64,000 nucleotides of DNA from Floccifex porci (GCF_009696175.1 NZ_VUMM01000003.1:117934-181933), one strand, 5' to 3'; positions 34,251 to 46,993 are shown, numbered from the stretch's first letter. Notes: generated from the letters alone by a model not told the origin. Made by a program: numbers and translations.

Positions 34251-34914
34251 ATTCACTTGCTCCATATTCTGCATAATAAGCATCGATTCTCTGTTTTAAT
34301 TCTGGATCCAAAGCCTTTTTTTCTTCCAGATATTCAATCACTTCTGGCATCGATACAATGGCTGCTGTTTTAAATCCATATAATTCAGAAACTTCTTTTA
34401 AAGCCGTTTTATTTCCTTTTCCTTTTTCATTACGATTTAAAGAAACCATCAGTCCAATTATTTCAACATTGGCTGCATTTCTTACTTTAGGAACCGTTTC
34501 TTCCATAGATTTACCAGAAGTGGTAACATCTTCAATCATAATGACACGGTCTCCATCCTGAAGTTTTGTCCCTAAGAAACCACCCATATCAGCTCCATGG
34601 TCTTTTAATTCTTTACGATCGGAACAGTAACGTACTTCTTTTCCATATAAATGATCAAAGGCAATAACGGTAGCAACCGCTAAAGGAATTCCTTTATAAG
34701 CTGGACCAAATAACACATCAAAATCCAAACCATACTGATCGACAATGGCCTTAGCATAATATTCACCTAAACGTTTCAGCTGATTTCCTGTAACATAGCC
34801 TCCTGCATTCATAAAGAAAGGACTTTTACGACCTGATTTTAAAGTGAAATCTCCAAATTTTAACACTTTACTTTCCAACATAAAATCTATAAATTCCTGT
34901 TTATACGCTTCCAT
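34249..34914 (-). CDS. pyrE: Orotate phosphoribosyltransferase
   Basis: 221 residues from ATG 34914 (MEAYKQEFIDFM), chosen for AAAGGAG 7 bp upstream; an upstream TTG extension has none. The PRPP-binding motif is VIMIEDVTTSGKSMEETV. FTLKSGRKSPFFMNAG, FGPAYKGIPLA and the KELKDHG hood are OPRT-specific. It makes OMP from orotate and PRPP. It is split from the pyrB-pyrF operon (38.2-47.0 kb) by about 3.3 kb and has its own promoter and attenuator. Confidence 0.96.
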   Translation of the reverse strand: MEAYKQEFIDFMLESKVLKFGDFTLKSGRKSPFFMNAGGYVTGNQLKRLGEYYAKAIVDQYGLDFDVLFGPAYKGIPLAVATVIAFDHLYGKEVRYCSDRKELKDHGADMGGFLGTKLQDGDRVIMIEDVTTSGKSMEETVPKVRNAANVEIIGLMVSLNRNEKGKGNKTALKEVSELYGFKTAAIVSMPEVIEYLEEKKALDPELKQRIDAYYAEYGASE

Positions 34915-34960
34915 TTTATTTCTCCTTTTACTTGTTACTATCATATCATTTTTCAACAAA

Positions 34961-35013
34961 TTAAAAAAGTGTCAAGAGTTGCCCCTGTTGGGGCAAGGGA
35001 TTCTTGACACACT
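34961..35013 (-). promoter_or_regulatory. Transcription attenuator in the pyrE leader
   Basis: On the minus strand GTGTCAAGA...TTGCCCC, an AACA loop, then GGGGCAA...TCTTGACAC and T6 form a strong terminator lying 47 bp before the pyrE ATG. Upstream in the leader are a GUAA-capped hairpin (AUUCG / CGAAU) and UGAGGG, which can instead pair with CCCUUG inside the terminator arm. This is a terminator/antiterminator arrangement; the sensor (PyrR or other) is not shown by the sequence. Confidence 0.7.
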
Positions 35014-35045
35014 ACCCTCAAAGATTCGTTACCGAATTTATTTGG

Positions 35046-35074
35046 ATTATATCATAGGTTTTCCTTGTGTTCAA
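35046..35074 (-). promoter_or_regulatory. Promoter of pyrE
   Basis: Minus-strand TTGAAC (35074-35069), 17 bp, TATAAT (35051-35046). It lies at the 3' end of the YitT gene and gives a leader of about 120 nt carrying the attenuator. Confidence 0.8.
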
Positions 35075-35942
35075 TTTTTTGCTCATACTCTTCAAAAGAT
35101 AACCGATCCGTTGTAAAGCCTTGTCCATCGACTTCATTGACCACACTGATTGTAATAAATGCATAAGGATCGATACAATAAACCATTTCTTTGAGATCGT
35201 ATAATTTATATCGCGGAATGACACAAATCAATCCTTTCTGTTTTTCTTTGGCATATCCAGTTTCCAGATAGAATAAAGTCACTCCTGCCTGAATCTGAAA
35301 TAATATTTCCTTTCGAATCTTTTCATATTCTTTCGAAATGATCATAACCTGTAAAGAAACTTTTCCATCTGGCAATAAACGATTGATGACCGTTGAAATC
35401 ACAATGGTTAATACAATTCCAAATAAGATCATTTCTTTATTTGAGAAAACAGCCTGTAAAGCCAGAATACAGAAATCAATCAGATATACACTGGTTCCCA
35501 CTGTCAATGGTGTATATTTATTCAGCAGCATGGCTACCACATCCGTTCCTCCTGTAGAACCGCCTGCTTTTACCACCAGTCCCATAGAGCATCCTACCAA
35601 CAGACCTCCAAATAAGGCACACAACATTAAGTCATTTGTGATTGTGCTTATACCAGGAATGTTAGCTACAATCTCCAGCAAAACTGGATATGCCAATGTG
35701 CTGAAAATGGTTTTTTCCACAAATTCTTTCCCAAAGAAAACAGCTGATACAATCAGTAAAAGAACATTCACCATTAAAACAGTCATTGAAATTCTCCATC
35801 CAAAAAAATGATGAAGAACCAGTCCCAGTCCAGTGGCTCCGCCCATAGGAATTCCAGAAGGAACAATAAATGCTTCTACCGCAACTGCCAGTACGATATT
35901 TCCAATAAGAACCTGAACAACATTTATTATTTTATTTTTCAT
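35052..35942 (-). CDS. YitT-family membrane protein (DUF2179)
   Basis: 296 residues. Five to six membrane helices occupy the first ~200 residues, with GGATGLGLVLHHFFGWR and KAGGSTGGTDVVAMLLNKYT as family motifs. A soluble C-terminal DUF2179 domain follows (SKEYEKIRKEILFQIQAGVTLF...GLICVIPRYKLYDLKEMV). Function unproven; some relatives are linked to transport. The start overlaps the aminopeptidase stop by 11 bp. Confidence 0.88.
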   Translation of the reverse strand: MKNKIINVVQVLIGNIVLAVAVEAFIVPSGIPMGGATGLGLVLHHFFGWRISMTVLMVNVLLLIVSAVFFGKEFVEKTIFSTLAYPVLLEIVANIPGISTITNDLMLCALFGGLLVGCSMGLVVKAGGSTGGTDVVAMLLNKYTPLTVGTSVYLIDFCILALQAVFSNKEMILFGIVLTIVISTVINRLLPDGKVSLQVMIISKEYEKIRKEILFQIQAGVTLFYLETGYAKEKQKGLICVIPRYKLYDLKEMVYCIDPYAFITISVVNEVDGQGFTTDRLSFEEYEQKIEHKENL

Positions 35943-37269
35943 CTTCCCAACTCAAAAAAGCTCTATACGCTTTGTATGCTTCATATACATCCACTTTACT
36001 TGTTACTTCGTATGGAGAATGCATGCTTAATACAGCCACTCCACTATCAATGACCTGCATTCCATATTTTGCCATAATGTAGGCGATGGTTCCTCCACCT
36101 CCCGCATCCACTTTTCCTAATTCCGCAAACTGATACGATACATCTGCCTGATCCATTACATTGCGAAGCCATCCAATGTATTCCGCATTGGCATCATTTG
36201 AACCACTCTTTCCTCTGGAACCTGTATATTTATTAAAGGCAATTCCTTTTGAAAGAAAAGCAGAACTTCGTTTTTCAAATACATCTGCATATAAAGGGTC
36301 ATACCCTGCCGAAACATCGCTGGACAACATTCTGGAATTAGCTAAAGCTCTTCGTACTTTTAATTCCGATTCACCCTGTGTTCTGGCAACCAGTTCCGCG
36401 ACCATATTTTCAAAGAAACGAGACTGCATTCCCGTAGCTCCCACACTGCCAATTTCTTCTTTATCCACTAACAGCGTACAGGACCATCGATCCACTTCTT
36501 TTACATCCATCATTGCCATAAAAGATGTAAAGGCACATACACGATCATCCTGTCCATAGCCAATGATCATAGAACGATCCAAACCACAGTCTCTGGCTTT
36601 CATTGCTGGTACAATTTCCAGTTCAGCGGATACAAAATCATCTTCTTCAATATTATAATTTGATTTTAATAACTGTAAAATATTGGCTTTCACTGCTTCT
36701 TTTTCTGCTTCACTTGCCTGGTTTCCTATTAATACATCTAAATTTTCCCCTTCAATAACCATAGAAGCACTCTTATTCAATTGAGAAGAAGATAAATGAA
36801 CCAGTAAATCGGTAATCACAAAAACTGGATCGTCTTCTTTTTCACCAATCTGAATTTCCACTTTCTGTCCATCTTTTTTAACAACGACTCCATGAATGGC
36901 CAGTGGCTGAGTCACCCACTGGTATTTTTTGATTCCTCCATAATAATGAGTATCCAGATACGCAAATCCTTCATTTTCATACAATGGATTCTGTTTGACA
37001 TCCAGTCTTGGTGAATCAATATGCGCTCCTAATATATTCATTCCCTTTTCAAGTGGCTGTTTTCCAACCTGAAATAGGGCAATGCATTTATTCATATAAG
37101 GAATCACAATTTTATCATTGGGCTTTAATTCTTTGTATTCATCTAATTCACGATATCCATTTTCTTTTGCCAGTTTTACCAGTAAAGAAACACATTCTCT
37201 TTCTGTTTTTGCCTGACTTAAATATTGTTTATAGGTATCACAAACCTGATCTAAATTTTTTTCTTCCAT
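35932..37269 (-). CDS. M18 family aminopeptidase
   Basis: 445 residues. Metal-ligand motifs are GAHIDSPRLDVKQ (His-Asp), GYGQDDRVCAF (Asp), DKEEIGSVGATGMQ (Glu-Glu), SSDVSAGYDPLYADVFE and the C-terminal SMHSPYEV (His). This is the aspartyl-aminopeptidase (ApeA) branch, cytosolic and tetrahedral-complex forming. It removes N-terminal acidic residues in characterised members. AGGATAAGG precedes the ATG. Confidence 0.93.
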   Translation of the reverse strand: MEEKNLDQVCDTYKQYLSQAKTERECVSLLVKLAKENGYRELDEYKELKPNDKIVIPYMNKCIALFQVGKQPLEKGMNILGAHIDSPRLDVKQNPLYENEGFAYLDTHYYGGIKKYQWVTQPLAIHGVVVKKDGQKVEIQIGEKEDDPVFVITDLLVHLSSSQLNKSASMVIEGENLDVLIGNQASEAEKEAVKANILQLLKSNYNIEEDDFVSAELEIVPAMKARDCGLDRSMIIGYGQDDRVCAFTSFMAMMDVKEVDRWSCTLLVDKEEIGSVGATGMQSRFFENMVAELVARTQGESELKVRRALANSRMLSSDVSAGYDPLYADVFEKRSSAFLSKGIAFNKYTGSRGKSGSNDANAEYIGWLRNVMDQADVSYQFAELGKVDAGGGGTIAYIMAKYGMQVIDSGVAVLSMHSPYEVTSKVDVYEAYKAYRAFLSWEDEK

Positions 37270-37329
37270 ACCTTATCCTCCTGCCATCTAATCTTACATC
37301 AACCAGATAAAAAGGACAAACTTAAAGAC

Positions 37330-37623
37330 ATGTTGTTTATTCTGTATCCAAACATAACATCTAAAGAAGAGATGAGACAAGCTATCAAAGGAACCTTAGA
37401 TTATTACATCAATCATTATCCTCAAAAAAGATTGAATGGTAAAACATGTGGACAAGTACGAAAAGAATCTTTAGAACAAAAGGAATTTACACAATATCCA
37501 ATTATTCCATCAGTAAGATATGTAAGATATTGGAATGAAATTGAATCAAAGAAGAAACATCAAAAAGAAATGATTATAGAAGAAATAAAAAACAACCCAA
37601 ACCAAACTGGAATGGGTTGTTGA
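37330..37623 (+). pseudogene. 3' remnant of an IS3-family transposase
   Basis: 97 codons; SKEEMRQAIKGTLDYYINHYPQKRLNGKTCGQVRKESL is the end of an IS3 OrfB catalytic domain (the RxxxxLNGxxP-like tail). The D and D catalytic residues and OrfA are missing. At 37651-37660 GTCTACTTGA, with the preceding TTTCCCAT, mirrors the left end of the IS3 copy at 63,824 (TGAAGTAGAC), so the right IS end survives. Confidence 0.7.
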
Positions 37624-37650
37624 TCGATGAGATTTTTAAATATTTCCCAT

Positions 37651-37660
37651 GTCTACTTGA
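37651..37660 (+). repeat. Right terminal repeat of the IS3 remnant
   Basis: GTCTACTTGA matches the complement of the IS end TGAAGTAGAC at 63824-63833 with one mismatch. Similarity continues inward (GAAATA...TTAAAA), supporting a common element. Confidence 0.55.
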
Positions 37661-37671
37661 CTAGGTTTGTA

Positions 37672-38172
37672 TCAAAGCTTGTCCTTAATATCTTTTGAAT
37701 AATTTAATACAAAGGATTTAAAATCCTTATTTTCATTTAGAGAAATTAAATCACAGGATTGTTTTAAGGTTTCCAGTATCTGTTTAATTTCATCTTCTTC
37801 TAAAGAATCAAATATCGAAATAAACTGTTCACAGGATGAATTTTTTACACTATTTTTTACTAAACTTTTTCCATCCTCTGTTAAATACAATTTTATTTCA
37901 TGATTGTCTCTTTTTTTGTAAATCCATTTTTTCTTTTCCAGTCGAGTCACAATTTCAGAAGTAGTGCTCTTATTCCATAAAGCGATATTGGATAATTGTG
38001 TTAAAGTCATTCCTTCGTGAATAAATAAGATCCACAGACAATGCTGCTGGGCACTGGACAAACCACTCTCTCTGGCTACTTTTTCCCATTGTTTCTCTAA
38101 ATTCACATATATAAATCTGGAAAAATTTAAAAATGTATTAAAATATAATATTTTCTTCTGACGATCTAACAT
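37672..38172 (-). CDS. MarR-family transcriptional regulator
   Basis: 166 residues. The winged helix covers about 30-120: GLSSAQQHCLWILFIHEGMTLTQLSNIALWNKSTTSEIVTRLEKKKWIYKKRDNHEIKLYLTEDG is the MarR core, with the wing at KKRDNHEIKLYL. It probably represses nearby or distant genes in response to a small ligand. It lies downstream of pyrF but is separated by that operon's terminator. No operator palindrome is obvious. Confidence 0.85.
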   Translation of the reverse strand: MLDRQKKILYFNTFLNFSRFIYVNLEKQWEKVARESGLSSAQQHCLWILFIHEGMTLTQLSNIALWNKSTTSEIVTRLEKKKWIYKKRDNHEIKLYLTEDGKSLVKNSVKNSSCEQFISIFDSLEEDEIKQILETLKQSCDLISLNENKDFKSFVLNYSKDIKDKL

Positions 38173-38196
38173 ATTCTTATTTTAGCACTAAACAGA

Positions 38197-38225
38197 AAAA
38201 TAGAAGCATAAATCGCTTCTATTTC
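38197..38225 (-). terminator. Terminator of the pyr operon
   Basis: On the minus strand AATAGAAGC, a short loop and GCTTCTATT are followed by TTT; it overlaps the pyrF stop. Confidence 0.75.
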
Positions 38226-38913
38226 ATCATATTTTCAATTAAATCATATGTTTCTTTTGGATTTTTTGATTTTGTGATCGAACGACCCACTACGATGTAA
38301 TCACAACCCTGTTCTTTGGCATAAGCTGGCGTTGCCACACGTTTCTGATCGTCTACAGAATCACTGGCAAGACGAATACCTGGAGTGACTGTTAAAAAAT
38401 CTGGACCACAGGCTTTTTTAATAGCAGCAGCTTCATGAACGGAACAAACCACTCCATCCAATCCTGCTTCTTTGGCATTTAAAGCATATTTCACAACGCA
38501 ATCGATTACTTCTCCATCAATTCCTAATTCATTGTTCATTGCTTCTTTTGAAGTAGAAGTCAATTGAGTGACTGCGATACAAAGTGGTGTTTTTCCACCT
38601 TGTGCCCCTTCTTTTAAGCCTTCTTTTGCGGCTTTCATCATCGCAATACCACCAGCGGCATGAACATTGGTAATATCCACACCTAATTTTGCTAAATTCT
38701 TCATTCCTCCTTTTACTGTATTAGGAATGTCATGTAGTTTTAAATCTAAGAAAATATTATGTCCCATATCTTTTACAGTCTTAACTATATCAAGACCACA
38801 GGCATATGTTAATTCCATACCAATTTTTACATAAATAGGTTCATTAAACTGACTTAAAAACTGAACCACTTCTTCTTTCGAAGAAAAATCAAGAGCAACA
38901 ATTGTTTTTGACA

Positions 38914-38914
<1 letters not shown>
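38219..38914 (-). CDS. pyrF: Orotidine 5'-phosphate decarboxylase
   Basis: 231 residues, TIM barrel. VALDFSSKEE start, catalytic D-K-D in FLDLKLHDIPNTV, and the phosphate gripper near TPGIRL and VVGRSITKSKNP. It makes UMP from OMP. It is the last gene of the pyrimidine operon; the ATG follows AGGAAGGAG and the pyrD stop. Confidence 0.97.
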
Positions 38915-40547
<1,633 letters not shown>

Positions 40548-40548
40548 T

Positions 40549-43500
40549 TTATTTTCCCATTTCATTCATACTAATTGTTGAAAACGATAAGGATTCAAGT
40601 ACCTGCAATAAAGCCTGAGCAGTATCTAAAGAAGTCATACAGCTGATATTATTTTCTGCTGATACTCTTCGAATCATGTATCCATCATCGTTCACTTTTC
40701 GATTCTTATTTGTCATTGTATTGATGACAAAGTTAACCTGTCCCTTACGAATAATGTCCAGTACCGAATCATTTTCTCCATCATCAATTTTGCTGACCTG
40801 ATGAACAAACAATCCACGATCTCTTAAATATTTAGCCGTTCCTTCAGTTGCGTAAATTCCATATCCAATCGCATAGAAACGCTTAGCCAGTTCATAAGCT
40901 TCTGGTTTGGTTTCATCCGCAATGGTCAACAGGACACATCCATGCATTGGAATATTGACACCTGATGCGATCAGTGCTTTATACAATGCTTTTTCCAGAC
41001 TGACATCGCATCCTAAAGCTTCTCCTGTAGATTTCATTTCAGGGCCTAATACAGTATCCACTTTATGAAGTTTAGAGAAAGAGAATACCGGTGCTTTTAC
41101 ATAGACATGACTTTTGTCTTCTGGATGGTATCCTGGTGTTAATCCCTGTTCTTTAATGCTTTGTCCCAATACACATTTTGTGGCAATATAGCTCATTGGA
41201 ACCCCTGTAATCTTTGACAGGAATGGAACGGTACGACTGGATCTTGGATTGACTTCCAGTACATATACACGATTCTGTTTATCGACAATAAACTGAATGT
41301 TGTACAGCCCAATAAACTTAAATCCTTTACCAATACGAGTCGCATAATCGATAATGGTCTGTTTTGTCTTTTCATCAATGCGTTGTGTTGGAAAGACACT
41401 GATGGAATCCCCTGAGTGAATTCCCGCTCTTTCAATGTGCTCCATCACTCCAGGAATGTATACATCTTCTCCATCGGCAATGGCATCAATTTCCAGTTCT
41501 TTTCCAACTACATAGCGGTCAATTAAAATTGGTGCATCGTGACTGATTTCTTTTACCGCTGTTGCCATATATACACGAAGTTCATCATCATCATGAACAA
41601 TTTCCATAGCTCTTCCTCCTAATACATAGGAAGGACGAACCAGTACTGGATAACCAATGCGGTTGGCAATAATCAGAGCTTCATCTACCGTAACAGCTGT
41701 TTCTCCTTCTGGTTGAGGGATGTCCAGTTTTTTAAGCATTTTTTCAAATTCATGACGGTCTTCTGCCCAGTCAATGGATTCTAAAGTTGTACCTAATATT
41801 TTAACTCCATGTCTTTCTAAAGAATCCGCCAGATTGATTGCGGTCTGTCCACCAAACTGTACAATGACACCTAATGGATCTTCTAATTCAACGATATGCA
41901 TAACATCTTCGGTTGTCAATGGTTCAAAATATAATTTATCACTGATTGAGAAATCCGTTGATACCGTTTCTGGATTGTTGTTGATGACAATGGCTTCATA
42001 ACCTTCTTTACGTAAAGTTTCCACACAGTGAACCGTCGCATAATCAAATTCAACCCCTTGTCCAATTCGAATAGGACCTGAACCTAAAACAATGATCTTT
42101 TTACGATTGGAACGTATGGATTCATTTTCCTGTTCATAAGTAGAATAGAAATAAGGTGTTTCTGAACTGAATTCACAGGCACAAGTATCAACCATCTTAA
42201 AGACAGGAACAATCTGATTTTCTTTTCGTAAAGCATACAGATCTTCTTCTTTCATATTCCAGATTTTTGAAATATAACTGTCTGAGAATCCCGATTTCTT
42301 TAGTTTTTTTAATACATTTACATCTTCTGGATGATCTTTGCATTCTTTTTCCAGAGCGATAATATTCTGTATGTGCCATAAGAAGAAATTATCAATTTTT
42401 GTCAGTTCATGAATGGTTTTTACATCGTATCCATCTCGCAACCACTGGGCAATCGCAAAAATTCTTTCATCATCATTATTTTTGATTTTATTGAATAATT
42501 CCTGTTTTGAATATGTTTCAAATTCTTTTTTATATAAGTGATCCACTTTCATTTCCAGAGAACGTACAGCTTTTAAGAAAGATTCTTCAAATGTACGACC
42601 AATGGACATAACTTCTCCCGTTGCCTTCATCTGCGTTCCTAAACGTCTGGACGCATTTGGGAATTTATCAAATGGAAAACGAGCAAATTTTGTCACAATA
42701 TAGTCCAAAGCCGGTTCAAAACAGGCATAACTTGATTTTGTGACCGGATTGATAATTTCATCCAATCCTAAACCAACAGCCAGTTTTGCACTGATCTTTG
42801 CGATGGGATATCCCGTTGCTTTGGAAGCTAAGGCTGAGGATCTGGATACACGTGGATTGACTTCAATCACAAAATATTTAAAGCTTTTTGGATTTAATGC
42901 CAGCTGAACGTTACATCCTCCACAGATTTTCAAAGCACGAATAATTTTTAAAGAGGCATTACGTAACATCTGGTTTTCCTGGTCCGTTAAAGTCTGGACC
43001 GGAGCCACGACAATACTGTCTCCGGTATGAATTCCTACCGGATCAATATTTTCCATATTACATACCACAATGGCATTGTTTTTGGCATCACGCATAACTT
43101 CGTATTCAATTTCTTTATATCCCGCTATGCTTTGTTCGATCAGACACTGATGAACTGGAGAAATTTTTAATCCGGCTTCGCAGATTTCTCTTAATTCTTC
43201 TTCATTGTCCACAAAACCACCACCGGTTCCTCCCAGTGTATAAGCTGGACGAACCACTAGAGGGTATCCCAATTGATTCGCAAAATCCACTGCCTGATCC
43301 ACTGTATGAACAATGCTGCTTTCTGGAACAGGTTCTCCAATTTCCTGCATTAAAGAACGGAACAATTCTCTGTCTTCGGCACGATTAATGGCTTCTAGAT
43401 CCGTTCCTAAAATTTCTACATTGAATTCATCTAAGATCCCGTCGTTATGAAGTTCAACGACTAAATTTAATCCTGTCTGTCCTCCTAAGGATCCTAAAAT

Positions 43501-43755
43501 GGCATCGGGTCTTTCTTTATAGATTACTCGTTTGGCAAAATCCAGTGTTAATGGTTCAATATAAACACGATCAGCAATAGAAGAATCGGTCATTATGGTT
43601 GCTGGATTGGAATTGATCAGAACCACTTCATATCCTTCTTCTCTTAAAGACTGACAAGCCTGGCTTCCGGCATAATCAAATTCAGCGGCCTGTCCAATGA
43701 TAATTGGACCCGAACCGATTACTAATATTTTGTGAATATCCTTTCTTTTAGGCAT
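40549..43755 (-). CDS. carB: Carbamoyl-phosphate synthase large subunit
   Basis: 1068 residues, full length. There are two ATP-grasp halves, each opening with a [22 protein letters not shown] or [21 protein letters not shown] segment, [10 protein letters not shown] phosphate-binding loop and [22 protein letters not shown]. The C-terminal MGS-like regulatory domain covers about 930-1060. It makes carbamoyl phosphate from bicarbonate, ATP and ammonia supplied by CarA; no separate arginine-type copy is in the window. It overlaps carA by 8 bp. Confidence 0.98.
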   Translation of the reverse strand: MPKRKDIHKILVIGSGPIIIGQAAEFDYAGSQACQSLREEGYEVVLINSNPATIMTDSSIADRVYIEPLTLDFAKRVIYKERPDAILGSLGGQTGLNLVVELHNDGILDEFNVEILGTDLEAINRAEDRELFRSLMQEIGEPVPESSIVHTVDQAVDFANQLGYPLVVRPAYTLGGTGGGFVDNEEELREICEAGLKISPVHQCLIEQSIAGYKEIEYEVMRDAKNNAIVVCNMENIDPVGIHTGDSIVVAPVQTLTDQENQMLRNASLKIIRALKICGGCNVQLALNPKSFKYFVIEVNPRVSRSSALASKATGYPIAKISAKLAVGLGLDEIINPVTKSSYACFEPALDYIVTKFARFPFDKFPNASRRLGTQMKATGEVMSIGRTFEESFLKAVRSLEMKVDHLYKKEFETYSKQELFNKIKNNDDERIFAIAQWLRDGYDVKTIHELTKIDNFFLWHIQNIIALEKECKDHPEDVNVLKKLKKSGFSDSYISKIWNMKEEDLYALRKENQIVPVFKMVDTCACEFSSETPYFYSTYEQENESIRSNRKKIIVLGSGPIRIGQGVEFDYATVHCVETLRKEGYEAIVINNNPETVSTDFSISDKLYFEPLTTEDVMHIVELEDPLGVIVQFGGQTAINLADSLERHGVKILGTTLESIDWAEDRHEFEKMLKKLDIPQPEGETAVTVDEALIIANRIGYPVLVRPSYVLGGRAMEIVHDDDELRVYMATAVKEISHDAPILIDRYVVGKELEIDAIADGEDVYIPGVMEHIERAGIHSGDSISVFPTQRIDEKTKQTIIDYATRIGKGFKFIGLYNIQFIVDKQNRVYVLEVNPRSSRTVPFLSKITGVPMSYIATKCVLGQSIKEQGLTPGYHPEDKSHVYVKAPVFSFSKLHKVDTVLGPEMKSTGEALGCDVSLEKALYKALIASGVNIPMHGCVLLTIADETKPEAYELAKRFYAIGYGIYATEGTAKYLRDRGLFVHQVSKIDDGENDSVLDIIRKGQVNFVINTMTNKNRKVNDDGYMIRRVSAENNISCMTSLDTAQALLQVLESLSFSTISMNEMGK

Positions 43756-44830
43756 TTTTCTGATTCTCCTTTTCCATTAATTCAATAAACTGATCAAACA
43801 GATAACGACTGTCTTCTGGACCGGCACTGGCTTCTGGATGATACTGTACACTGAAACAAGGATAGTCTTTATGAGCCACTCCTTCACAGCTCTTATCGTT
43901 TAAAGCCTGATGTGTCATTTCCAGTCTTGTGTTTTTTAAACTATCGATATCCACCGCAAATCCATGATTCTGCGATGTGATTTCAACCAGTCCATTTTTT
44001 AAATTCACAACCGGATGATTGGCTCCTCGATGCCCAAACTTCAATTTATATGTTTTCGCTCCACAAGCTAAAGAAATCAGCTGATGTCCTAAACAGATTC
44101 CAAACACAACGGTTTGTGGAATCAGCTGGCGAATGGTATCAATGGCAACCTGTACATCCTGTGGATCTCCTGGCCCATTGGAAAGCATCACTCCATCTGG
44201 GTGAAAAGCCATAATTTCACTGGCTGGTGTATTATAAGGAACAATGATCAGATCACATCCACGTTTGGACAATTCACGAACAATTCCCAGTTTGGCACCA
44301 AAATCCATCAGAACCACTTTCTTTCCACGATTTGGCATTGGGAATATGCGATTGGTACTCACAAGAGATACCTGATTGTGCATAAAATCACTTTCTTTTA
44401 ATTTTTTAACGATTGCATCAATATCCTCATCTGGATTGGCAAAGATTGCCTTTAACGTTCCTGCAGTACGAATCTTTTTTGTGATTGCACGAGTATCCAC
44501 TCCATAAATTCCAGGAATGTTTTTCAATTTTAAATATTCATCCAATGTAGATAAACTTCTAAAATTACTTGGTTTTTCACAATAATCTCGAATCACAAAT
44601 CCAAAAACACATGGATTCATACTTTCATTGTCATCACGATTGATTCCATAATTCCCAATCAAAGGATAGGTCATCATTACAATCTGTCCGCAATACGAAT
44701 TATCTGTTAAAATTTCCTGGTATCCTGTCATGGAAGTATTGAAGACCAATTCTCCAATTTTAAAATCATCGCTTCCAAAAGCCGTTCCGTGATAGACACT
44801 GCCATCTTCTAAAACCAATAATCTTTCCAT
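43748..44830 (-). CDS. carA: Carbamoyl-phosphate synthase small subunit
   Basis: 360 residues. The N-terminal domain begins with [15 protein letters not shown], and the class I glutaminase has nucleophile Cys in [16 protein letters not shown] and [16 protein letters not shown]. It supplies ammonia from glutamine through the tunnel to CarB. Four bases after the pyrC stop. Confidence 0.98.
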   Translation of the reverse strand: MERLLVLEDGSVYHGTAFGSDDFKIGELVFNTSMTGYQEILTDNSYCGQIVMMTYPLIGNYGINRDDNESMNPCVFGFVIRDYCEKPSNFRSLSTLDEYLKLKNIPGIYGVDTRAITKKIRTAGTLKAIFANPDEDIDAIVKKLKESDFMHNQVSLVSTNRIFPMPNRGKKVVLMDFGAKLGIVRELSKRGCDLIIVPYNTPASEIMAFHPDGVMLSNGPGDPQDVQVAIDTIRQLIPQTVVFGICLGHQLISLACGAKTYKLKFGHRGANHPVVNLKNGLVEITSQNHGFAVDIDSLKNTRLEMTHQALNDKSCEGVAHKDYPCFSVQYHPEASAGPEDSRYLFDQFIELMEKENQKNA

Positions 44831-44834
44831 AAAA

Positions 44835-46100
44835 TTACCCTTTCCAAACAGTATTTCCCGATACGATTGTCTGTTTTACTTTACCAAATACATCCCATCC
44901 ATTAAATGGTGTATTCTTTCCCATAGATTCAAAATCATTGCTGTCAATTGTATATTCTTCTTCTAAATTTATGATCACAAAATCAGAACTGTATCCCTTT
45001 TGAATTTTTCCAACTTTATCCAGACCAAAACGAATGGCAGGTTTGGTACTCATCCAGCTGACAAGCTGTGCCAATGTCCATCGTTTTTCTTTTTTCACAA
45101 ACTGGGTATACAACAAAGGAAAACAAGTTTCTAAAGATACGATTCCAAATGGACAAACTTCCATTGGACGACTTTTTTCTTCTTCGGTATGAGGTGCATG
45201 ATCGTTGGCAATAAAATCCAGAGACCCATCTTCCAATCCTTCAATTAAAGCCATACGATCTTTATGAGAACGTAAAGGAGGATTCATTTTCCAGTTTGGT
45301 CCCTGTACATCTTTATCTTCCAATAATAGATGATGTACAGTTACTTCTCCTGATACATTCAAGCCCTTTTTCTTAGCCTGTCTTAAAGCTTCTACACTTT
45401 CTTTGGCCGAAATATGACAGGCATGATATGTACTTTTCGTCTCTTCCACCAGCTTCAAATCTCGAATCAGCTGTGCACTTTCACAGGCACTTGGGATTCC
45501 CAGCCATCCTTTAGCGGCTGTAATTTCACTTTCATGTACACAGGCTTTTGGTTTACGATAAGCCATATCTTCGGTATGAGCCACGATCATTGCCTGATTT
45601 TCTCTGGCACATTCCATCGCTTCTTTCATTATCTTTTCACTGGCTACGCCAACTCCATCATCGCTGTACCAGTGAATTCCCAGTTTTGAAATTGCCTTCA
45701 TATCCACCACTTCTTTAGAAGCTTCACTCTTTGTGATGCAGGCATAAGGATGGGTATGAACTACGGATTGTTCTTCAATTAATTTTAAATAATCTTCCAT
45801 AGTCTTGACATTGTCTGGATACGGAATGACATTAGGCATACAGAAGATGCTGGTAAAACCACCATGGGCAGCTGCTTTGGTTCCAGTACGAATGGTTTCT
45901 TTTTTTGTAAATCCAGGTTCTCTTAAATGTACATGAACATCCACAAAACCAGGCAAAACCACACAGCCTGAAGCATCCACTTCTGGACAGTCACATTCAA
46001 TCTTTTCTCTGATATCAAGGATTTCCTTTTCATCAAATAAAACATCCACTTTTTTTAATTGTCCATCAATCAGTACATTCCCATTTCGAATTACTTGCAT
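44835..46100 (-). CDS. pyrC: Dihydroorotase
   Basis: 421 residues, class I (PyrC of Gram-positive type). Metal ligands in DVHVHLREPGFTKKET, His in VAHTED and YHACHISAKESV, and Asp in FIANDHAPHTEEEK. It cyclises carbamoyl aspartate to dihydroorotate. It overlaps pyrB by 10 bp. Confidence 0.97.
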   Translation of the reverse strand: MQVIRNGNVLIDGQLKKVDVLFDEKEILDIREKIECDCPEVDASGCVVLPGFVDVHVHLREPGFTKKETIRTGTKAAAHGGFTSIFCMPNVIPYPDNVKTMEDYLKLIEEQSVVHTHPYACITKSEASKEVVDMKAISKLGIHWYSDDGVGVASEKIMKEAMECARENQAMIVAHTEDMAYRKPKACVHESEITAAKGWLGIPSACESAQLIRDLKLVEETKSTYHACHISAKESVEALRQAKKKGLNVSGEVTVHHLLLEDKDVQGPNWKMNPPLRSHKDRMALIEGLEDGSLDFIANDHAPHTEEEKSRPMEVCPFGIVSLETCFPLLYTQFVKKEKRWTLAQLVSWMSTKPAIRFGLDKVGKIQKGYSSDFVIINLEEEYTIDSNDFESMGKNTPFNGWDVFGKVKQTIVSGNTVWKG

Positions 46101-46993
46101 ACTTCCTCCTTAAATGGTTCAAATCCAAACGCTCTTTTCATAATGGCTTTACGAACCAGTACTCCATTTGACATCTGTTTAAAGATACGTGATTTTTCAC
46201 TTTCAACCAGATCTCCATCAATTTCCACACCTCGATTAAAAGGCGCTGGATGCATAATGATCGCATGTTCTTTCATTCTGGAATATCTTTCTTTATTCAA
46301 ACCATATCGATTTAAATAATCAATTCCTCCACTCAAGGCAGCCCCTCTTTCTTTCTGAATTCGAAGCATCATAACCACATCGGCCCATTCAATGGCTTCA
46401 TCAAGATCCATGACAGGAAATCCTTCTCTTTGCCATTGTTCAGGTCCTGCAAATACCACATTGGCTCCCAATCGATCCAATGCATCTTTATCACTGGCTG
46501 CCACACGTGAATGTAGAATGTCTCCTACAATCACTACGTTCAAATCTTTAAATGTATTAAATTCATCATAAATTGTCAGTAAATCCAGTAAACACTGAGA
46601 TGGATGGTTTCCAGCACCATCTCCTGCATTAATGATTGGAATCTGGATTCCTTCCAGGTATTTAAAATATTCATCTTTTGGATGTCGAATTACCAATGCA
46701 TCATAGCCAATGGCTTCAAATGTCTTCACTGTATCGTATAAAGTTTCCCCTTTTTGTACACTGGATGTTTCTGCATTGAAATCTTCTACTTGGCATCCCA
46801 GCTGATGTTGAGCACTAGCGAACGAAAAATGTGTTCTTGTGCTTGGCTCAAAAAAAAGATTAGCAACCAATGCCTTATGCAAAGGAAGTTGCCAATCTCG
46901 ATACGAAATATTAAAAAGTCTAGCATCATTAAGAATACTAAAAATGTCATCGGTAGATAGATCTTTCATGGACAGTAACGAATGTTTATTCAT
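46091..46993 (-). CDS. pyrB: Aspartate carbamoyltransferase catalytic subunit
   Basis: 300 residues. Carbamoyl-phosphate site FFEPSTRTHFSFASAQ, VIRHPKDEYFK, GDGAGNHPSQCLLDLLTIYDE, the aspartate loop MLRIQKER and MHPAPFNRGVEID. No pyrI regulatory subunit follows, as usual in Firmicutes. It is the first gene of pyrB-C-carA-B-K-D-F, with AGGAGG upstream. Confidence 0.97.
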   Translation of the reverse strand: MNKHSLLSMKDLSTDDIFSILNDARLFNISYRDWQLPLHKALVANLFFEPSTRTHFSFASAQHQLGCQVEDFNAETSSVQKGETLYDTVKTFEAIGYDALVIRHPKDEYFKYLEGIQIPIINAGDGAGNHPSQCLLDLLTIYDEFNTFKDLNVVIVGDILHSRVAASDKDALDRLGANVVFAGPEQWQREGFPVMDLDEAIEWADVVMMLRIQKERGAALSGGIDYLNRYGLNKERYSRMKEHAIIMHPAPFNRGVEIDGDLVESEKSRIFKQMSNGVLVRKAIMKRAFGFEPFKEEVCK

